NCBI RefSeq assembly: GCF_900566075.1 | Contig: NZ_UPHU01000001.1 | Location: 6,244,342 to 6,308,341, forward strand | Direction of reading: 5' to 3' | DNA from: Mycobacterium pseudokansasii | Lineage (GTDB): Bacteria; Actinomycetota; Actinomycetes; Mycobacteriales; Mycobacteriaceae | Length of the DNA stretch: 64,000 nt | Shown: positions 56,604 to 64,000 of the stretch, piece by piece | How positions within the stretch are numbered: position 1 is the first letter of the stretch | Layout: each line of letters starts with the position of its first letter | Position numbers and translations under genes: made by a program | The notes under the pieces: generated by a model | Seen by the model: only the letters and a program-made list of their open reading frames with translations | The model's database searches: none | What the model was told of the DNA's origin: nothing

Positions 56604-57374
56604 TCAGAGGGTATTGCCGGCCCTGGAACCGGCCGTTGAACTAGCGCTGGAACTGGCCGTCGTAGCCGCCCCCACGGGCTGTTGCAGCTGAACATTTTCC
56701 AGCAATCGCTCCAAAGCCGCCTCTACCTCGGCCTTCCACCCAAAACCTTTGTCCAGTTCGAGCCGCAACCGCGGAAAGTACCTGTGCGGTGCCACCACCA
56801 CAAAACCCATGTCCATCAAGAAGTCCGCATCGATGACACAGTGGTCGACGGAACAGTCACCGACAACCTCGAGCACCGGGCGCACGTCGGGGTCGATCAA
56901 TCCGGGGTCCTGTAAGTCGGCCACCTCCGCCGTGCGGCCGAAAGCCTCCAGTGCCCGCACACCGCGGCGAACCAGTTCGTCGATTACCCGCGCGATCAGG
57001 CTGTGCGGCAAATCATCGGGGGCTTGTCCGCGTTCGATACCCATCGACGTCAACAACACCGCGTCGGCAGACACCGGCGCAGTCGGAAACAGACGGGCCC
57101 GCGGTACCGCCCGCGGCGGCGCGTAGAACACATATCCCAGACACGGCGGTTCGGCGTCGCTGCGTTCGTCGGGGATTGCCGTCGCCACCTGGCCGCACGA
57201 ACCCCACTCCAACATCACCATCGACAGCCAGGCTTCTTTTTCGAATTCGGGATCGGCAAGGTGGTGCTCGTTACCGAGGGTCGCGGGTTCCACTTCCCAG
57301 TAGACGCACCGGCGCGCGTGCTTGGGAAGCTGCTCGAAGGCTTCGAGCCGCAGCGATGTGATACGAGCAGACAC
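56604..57374 (-). CDS. Rv3916c-like protein, GNAT-related
   Basis: 256 residues from GTG 57374 (Rv3916c: 244), beginning SARITSLRLEAFEQLPKHAR. It has the spacing of a GNAT-like acyltransferase, with RRCVYWEVEP, SMVMLEWGSCGQVA and PLIARVIDELVRRGVRALEA-like helix. The catalytic role is unproven. The C-terminus has an Ala/Ser/Thr-rich tail, the part longer than in M. tuberculosis. Sits between cwlM and parB. Confidence 0.75.
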   Translation of the reverse strand: MSARITSLRLEAFEQLPKHARRCVYWEVEPATLGNEHHLADPEFEKEAWLSMVMLEWGSCGQVATAIPDERSDAEPPCLGYVFYAPPRAVPRARLFPTAPVSADAVLLTSMGIERGQAPDDLPHSLIARVIDELVRRGVRALEAFGRTAEVADLQDPGLIDPDVRPVLEVVGDCSVDHCVIDADFLMDMGFVVVAPHRYFPRLRLELDKGFGWKAEVEAALERLLENVQLQQPVGAATTASSSASSTAGSRAGNTL

Positions 57375-57730
57375 TAGTCTCCTGGCCTCCGTGCGGTACT
57401 GCAACTGTCAGCGCCGCTCCTCTGCCGGCCCTTTGGCCCGCGCTGTCGCACGGCCATGCCCACAGCCCCGATCTCCCCCGGCTGATGTGCACCAGCAACC
57501 TCTCCAGGATAGGAGAGTTGGTCGCGGTTGGGCCAGTATCGGTTGGCGACCCGGGACGCTGCCGGCCGCTGCCGCCTCACGACCGGCTCCGCTGATCACA
57601 ACCAACCGGCCGTGTCACGAAAACCGTTGACGCACATAGGGTCTGCGTCGAAGTACACCGCAACAAGCACTGCCTCCCTATCCCGGAACCGCGTCGGTGT
57701 CACAGTGACGTAATTACCCGGTGTTGCGGC
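57375..57730. other. Interval between parB and the Rv3916c-like gene
   Basis: 356 bases with no supportable gene. It is the 5' region of the Rv3916c-like gene and the 3' side of parB. No clear hairpin with a T-run seen. Confidence 0.5.
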
Positions 57731-58707
57731 TCACGCCTTCGCATCGGTCATCAAGCCGATGATCCGCTGCAAATCGTCCACCGAGCCGAACTCCACCACG
57801 ATCTTGCCCTTGCGTTTGCCAAGGCTGACCGTAACCCGGGTGTCGAAGGCGGTCGACAGTCGCTCGGCAACGTCTTGAAGTCCGGGCATTTGAATCGGTT
57901 TGCGCCGCGGCGGGGTTGGTGTGCCGGTACCCGCTCGGTTGGCCAGCGTGACGGCTTCCTCGGTGGCTCGTACCGACAGGCCCTCGGCGACGATCCGGCT
58001 CGCCAGTTCCTCCTGTGCCTCCGGCCCGGCCTCCAGCGACAGCAGCGCACGCGCGTGACCAGCCGACAACACCCCTGCGGCTACCCGCCGCTGAACGGGG
58101 ATCGGCAGCTTGAGCAATCGGATCATGTTGGTGATCAACGGGCGGGACCGGCCGATGCGTGTGGCCAGTTCATCGTGGGTGACGCCGAATTCATCAAGTA
58201 GCTGTTGGTAGGCGGCCGCCTCCTCCAGCGGGTTCAACTGGACCCGATGGATGTTTTCCAATAGGGCGTCGCGCAGCAGACTGTCGTCACCGGTTTCGCG
58301 CACGATAGCGGGAATCGTGGCTAGGCCCGCCTCTTGGGCAGCGCGCCAACGTCGCTCCCCCATCACGATTTGGTAGTGTGCACCGCCTGGCGTTGCCTCG
58401 ACCGCTCGCACGACAATTGGCTGTAAGAGCCCGAACTCGCGGATCGAGTGCACCAATTCCTGCAGTGCCTCTTGGTCGAAAACCTGGCGCGGTTGCCGGG
58501 GATTGGCCTCAATGTCCGACGGGGCGATCTCGCGGTACACCGCACCCATCGGGCTGGCATCGAGCATGGGCCCGCCGATCACGACGTCGGCGGTCGCCGA
58601 CCCCATCCGTGGGCCGAACGACGGCCCGGACTCACCGTCGGCGGGACCGGTGGGAATCAGCGAAGCCAGTCCCCGCCCAAGGCCGCCCTTCCGGCGTGAC
58701 GGCTGCG

Positions 58708-58711
<4 letters not shown>
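57731..58711 (-). CDS. parB: ParB, chromosome partition protein
   Basis: 326 residues (Rv3917c: 344). N-terminal [16 protein letters not shown] is the ParA-interaction peptide. The CTPase/ParB box [13 protein letters not shown] lies near residue 118. The helix-turn-helix for parS is around [18 protein letters not shown] (near residue 170). The C-terminal dimerisation segment ends in LMTDAKA. Binds the two parS sites nearby. ATGA overlap with parA. Confidence 0.96.
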
Positions 58712-61330
<2,619 letters not shown>

Positions 61331-61437
61331 GGCTTTTCTCCCTCACTCACGGGTCAGTGTTGGCGATGTTTCGCGGCATTCTGCTGAGGCTTTCTGGGCG
61401 GTCGTGCCGCTCGTCCCGCAAAGGCTGTGACGCGCTC

Positions 61438-62568
61438 TTACCGTTTGCGCTTCTTTGGCCGCGCACCCGGGCGCGGTGTCCGGCCGGCGGGGGCGTTGTT
61501 CCGGCCCACCTGAGGCGGCTCGCCGGCCGGAGTCCGTGGCGCCTTCTCGGGCTTCCCTTCCGGGCTCTGATCGGCTGAGCCCGCCTTCTTCACGCCGCCC
61601 ATAACATCCGGCTCGGCCGCCGACTCGTCACCGCCAGACGCCGTCTTCGGCACGCGTTTCGGCTTGGCTCCCGGGGCAGGTGCGTTGGCCGCCCTGCGCT
61701 GCAACACTTCCTGTCTCTTGGCCTCGTCCTCTTTTTCGATCATCCCGAACACGTAATGCTGCTGTCCGAACGTCCAGATGTTGTTCGAAAACCAGTAGAG
61801 GATGATCGCCAGCGGAAGGAACGGGCCACCGACGACGACGCCCAGCGGGAAAACATAGAGCGCCAACTTGTTCATCATCGCGGTCTGCGGGTTCGCCGCA
61901 GCCTCCGGGCTCTGCCGGGCAATGGATGCCCGGCTGTTGAAGTAGGTCGCGATGCCAGCCAGGATCATGACCGGCACACCGACCGCAATCACCGCGGGCC
62001 GACTGAAATCGACGAACGCGTCTAACCCACCGCGCTGAGTCATCGACGCCCCGATCGGGGCGCCGAACAGGTTGGCGTCCAGAAAGTGGCCCACGTCGGT
62101 CGGGGTGAAGACGTAATTGCCGGTGAGCCGGTTCTCCACCACCGACATCTGCGGCTGGCCGAAACCGCCCGTGGTGCGGTTGAACGAACGCAACACGTGA
62201 TACAGGCCCAAGAACACCGGGATCTGCGCCAGCATCGGCAAGCAGCCCAGGATCGGGTTGAACCCGTGTTCGCGTTGCAGCTTCTGCATCTCCATCGCCA
62301 TACGCTGGCGATCCTTGCCGTACTTCTTCTGCAGCGCCTTGATCTGCGGCTGCAGTTCTTGCATCTGGCGGGTGGTACGGATCTGCCGGACGAACGGTTT
62401 GTAGAGCAGGGCACGCAGTGTGAACACCAGGAACATCACTGATAGCGCCCACGCGAAGAAGTTCGACGGCCCGAAGATCAGCGCGAACAGCTTGTACCAG
62501 ACCCACATGATCCACGACACCGGGTAGTAGACGAAGTCCAGGCTGAAGAAATCAAACAAAAGACTCAC
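61438..62568 (-). CDS. yidC: YidC membrane protein insertase
   Basis: 376 residues from GTG 62568 (Rv3921c: 366). About five membrane helices: [20 protein letters not shown] at the N-terminus, [20 protein letters not shown], and the late pair around [20 protein letters not shown]. Long basic C-terminal tail ending RPKKRKR, probably contacting ribosomes. Start overlaps yidD by 17 bases. Confidence 0.94.
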   Translation of the reverse strand: MSLLFDFFSLDFVYYPVSWIMWVWYKLFALIFGPSNFFAWALSVMFLVFTLRALLYKPFVRQIRTTRQMQELQPQIKALQKKYGKDRQRMAMEMQKLQREHGFNPILGCLPMLAQIPVFLGLYHVLRSFNRTTGGFGQPQMSVVENRLTGNYVFTPTDVGHFLDANLFGAPIGASMTQRGGLDAFVDFSRPAVIAVGVPVMILAGIATYFNSRASIARQSPEAAANPQTAMMNKLALYVFPLGVVVGGPFLPLAIILYWFSNNIWTFGQQHYVFGMIEKEDEAKRQEVLQRRAANAPAPGAKPKRVPKTASGGDESAAEPDVMGGVKKAGSADQSPEGKPEKAPRTPAGEPPQVGRNNAPAGRTPRPGARPKKRKR

Positions 62569-62890
62569 TCTCCCCTTGCTTCGCCGGCAGGTCCCCGCGG
62601 ACATCGCAGTCCGAACATCGCCGGCGATCTGGTATCGGATCCCATCCTCCCCGATGCCAGGGTCCGCACTTAGCGAGCCTGGCTACGGTCAGCCAGCTGC
62701 CCCGGATCAGGCCGTATTCGGTCAGCGCATCCACGGCGTACTGGCTGCAGGTTGGGACGAAACGACAGGAGGCCGGCCGTAGCGGAGAAACCATGTGCCG
62801 ATAGAGATCGATCATGAAAATCAGTCCGCGGGCTGTCCATCGCCCGGTGGCTGTCGCCACGCTCGCGGGACTCCACGCCGACTGGGTCAC
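62552..62890 (-). CDS. yidD: YidD membrane protein insertion factor
   Basis: 112 residues from GTG 62890 overlapping the rnpA stop (Rv3922c: 120). The signature [19 protein letters not shown] with its cysteines lies near residue 38, followed by [13 protein letters not shown] small amphipathic protein that assists YidC. Confidence 0.93.
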   Translation of the reverse strand: MTQSAWSPASVATATGRWTARGLIFMIDLYRHMVSPLRPASCRFVPTCSQYAVDALTEYGLIRGSWLTVARLAKCGPWHRGGWDPIPDRRRCSDCDVRGDLPAKQGESESFV

Positions 62891-63249
62891 CGGCCGGTAC
62901 CCGCCGATTCGGACGCGCGTCGCAAACCGCGTCGCACCTGTTGTTCCAGCCATGCCGACGAGACGTGCCGACTGCTCGGCAGAGCCCGGATCACCACTTG
63001 GTCGCACGGATCCAGACTGCCCAACAACGGCCGGGCAACGTGTCGCAACCGACGTGCCACCCGATGGCGTTCGACCGCGGTACCCACCGATTTGGCGATG
63101 ATCAATCCCACCCGCGGACCGCTGCAGTCCTGCGATTGGTTACCGCGACGGACATGCACGACCACGTCGGGCTGTACGGTACGGATCCCGTACTTGACGG
63201 TTGCGTCAAACTCGGTTGACCGCCTCATGCGGTTGCGTGCGGACAGCAC
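62887..63249 (-). CDS. rnpA: RnpA, ribonuclease P protein component
   Basis: 120 residues (Rv3923c: 125). Begins [20 protein letters not shown]; the RNR-type motif appears as [20 protein letters not shown] near residue 55. Assists rnpB RNA in 5' maturation of tRNAs. 23 bases after rpmH. Confidence 0.94.
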   Translation of the reverse strand: MLSARNRMRRSTEFDATVKYGIRTVQPDVVVHVRRGNQSQDCSGPRVGLIIAKSVGTAVERHRVARRLRHVARPLLGSLDPCDQVVIRALPSSRHVSSAWLEQQVRRGLRRASESAGTGR

Positions 63250-63272
63250 CGCTAAGAAACCTGCCGCGACGA

Positions 63273-63416
63273 TCAGGCAGTCAGCGCGCGGCGGCCCTTA
63301 CGGCGCCGGCCGGACACGATGGCTCGCCCGGCCCGGGTACGCATCCGCAGTCGAAAACCATGAACGCGGGCTCGGCGCCGGTTGTTCGGCTGGAAGGTCC
63401 GCTTGCCCTTGGCCAC
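63273..63416 (-). CDS. rpmH: RpmH, ribosomal protein L34
   Basis: 47 residues from GTG 63416, too short to be an obvious long frame. It reads [20 protein letters not shown] then [13 protein letters not shown] and ends in KGRRALTA. This is the conserved L34 sequence and the expected divergent neighbour of dnaA. Confidence 0.97.
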   Translation of the reverse strand: MAKGKRTFQPNNRRRARVHGFRLRMRTRAGRAIVSGRRRKGRRALTA

Positions 63417-63967
63417 GGCGTTCTCCTCGATGTGTCTCGCATACCATCCGCCCGCTCATCTTGCACAGTCGGCGGCCGGAGGTGGTCTGGCTGCTGGCCG
63501 GCGCGGTCCCCGGAGGCATAATCCAGGTCGCAGCCGTATCGCCGACTTTCGGGCGACTGTTTGAGGGTACTGACGAGGCTTCGCCTGGTCAAACCTCGCC
63601 AGTCCCAACAGACTCAGGCCGAACCCGCCCGCCCCGAAAGATGGCTGCCTCGAACGCACTCCATATTGCACGCACATCCAAAGACCGCGAACCGAAAACG
63701 AAAGAACTGTTGGCAGCCGCACCGAAAACTGTTAGCTTCGGGCAGTGCTGTTTCGGACTGAAACGGCGGCCGACGATGAAGCGAGGATGGCGGATCGACT
63801 AGCTGCCCCGACAGCCGGGTGGTTGGATGCAGCGCAGAGATCGCGGGCCGTGGCCGAATGGCTACGGAACGTAGTCGACCGTCCTTTCCACAACTGTGGA
63901 TAACCATGTGGACAGTTTGCTTGTCGCCGACAATTGCACCTCGATGTCGGACCAGGGGGATGCGTCG
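63417..63967. promoter_or_regulatory. rpmH-dnaA intergenic region with DnaA boxes
   Basis: About 550 bases without genes. Near its dnaA end it has a perfect DnaA box TGTGGATAA (63895-63903, complement TTATCCACA), an 8/9 box TGTGGACAG (63907-63915) and a weaker CTTTCCACA (63884-63892). It should carry the dnaA and rpmH promoters and origin-proximal control sites. The main mycobacterial origin is expected just beyond dnaA. Confidence 0.8.
63895..63903 (-). promoter_or_regulatory. DnaA box
   Basis: TGTGGATAA, the exact complement of the TTATCCACA consensus, 64 bases before the dnaA start codon; likely dnaA autoregulation or origin-proximal binding. Confidence 0.85.
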
Positions 63968-64000
63968 TTGACCGATGATCCCGGATCCGGCTTTGCCTCA
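63968..64000 (+). CDS. dnaA: DnaA, first 11 codons (truncated by the window end)
   Basis: A TTG start followed by TDDPGSGFAS corresponds to the N-terminus of mycobacterial DnaA, which also starts with TTG in M. tuberculosis. Replication initiator. Only 33 bases are visible; the identification rests on this peptide and the rpmH-dnaA order. Confidence 0.9.
   Translation, partial: MTDDPGSGFAS

Overview
The window is a GC-rich chromosomal segment of a slow-growing, pathogen-related Mycobacterium, outside the M. tuberculosis complex but close to it (the M. kansasii-like group is my best guess; the species is inference). It runs from the 3' end of the ESX-1 locus, through a complete ESX-2 locus, to the first codons of dnaA. 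Gene order and protein lengths follow the M. tuberculosis Rv3878-Rv3924c/Rv0001 block closely, except in two accessory regions.

Layout. 1-7.9 kb: end of ESX-1 (espJ 3' end, espK, espL, espB, eccE1, mycP1). 8.0-26.4 kb: ESX-2 on the minus strand (eccA2, eccE2, mycP2, eccD2, a MinD-like ATPase, espG2, esxC, esxD, PPE69, PE36, one-piece eccC2, eccB2, a transglycosylase-like gene). 26.4-33.2 kb: a decaying accessory stretch with a 4-TM protein, an Ala/Gly/Pro-rich ESX-associated protein, a large ESX-associated gene broken by an IS256 element and frameshifts, an IS3 remnant and a perfect 59-bp tandem duplication. 33.2-40.5 kb: the esxF-esxE-cpnT toxin operon in altered form, with an upstream DUF2563 / alpha-beta hydrolase / lipoprotein / YrhB-like block. 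40.5-51.7 kb: core genes pcnA, mutT4, the Rv3909-like gene, murJ, sigM, its anti-sigma factor, trxB2, trxC. 52.5-54.8 kb: an extra ESX-3-type PE-PPE-EsxG-EsxH cassette between trxC and cwlM. 55.3-64.0 kb: cwlM, an Rv3916c-like gene, parB, parA, rsmG, jag, yidC, yidD, rnpA, rpmH and the first codons of dnaA, with two parS sites and DnaA boxes.

Main observations. (1) The CpnT-type exported toxin does not carry the TNT NAD-glycohydrolase domain. Its C-terminus is a different polymorphic-toxin module followed by a different putative immunity gene, and it is knocked out of frame by an exact CTAG-to-CTAGCTAG duplication. (2) The same 4-bp duplication breaks the hydrolase gene of the same operon about 5.3 kb away. 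Removing one CTAG restores a continuous protein in both cases. This looks like fill-in repair of breaks with 5'-CTAG ends, although that mechanism is inference. (3) The ESX-3-type effector cassette has been placed between two conserved housekeeping genes and ends in a long intrinsic-terminator-like hairpin.

How the genes work together. The Ecc/MycP proteins form type VII secretion machines. EsxC/D, PE36/PPE69, the ESX-3-type cassette and EsxE/F are WXG100/PE/PPE cargo. CpnT-like, EspB, EspK and EspJ are larger substrates or substrate-associated factors. The right-hand third is the conserved oriC-proximal block for chromosome segregation, membrane-protein insertion, redox and peptidoglycan control.
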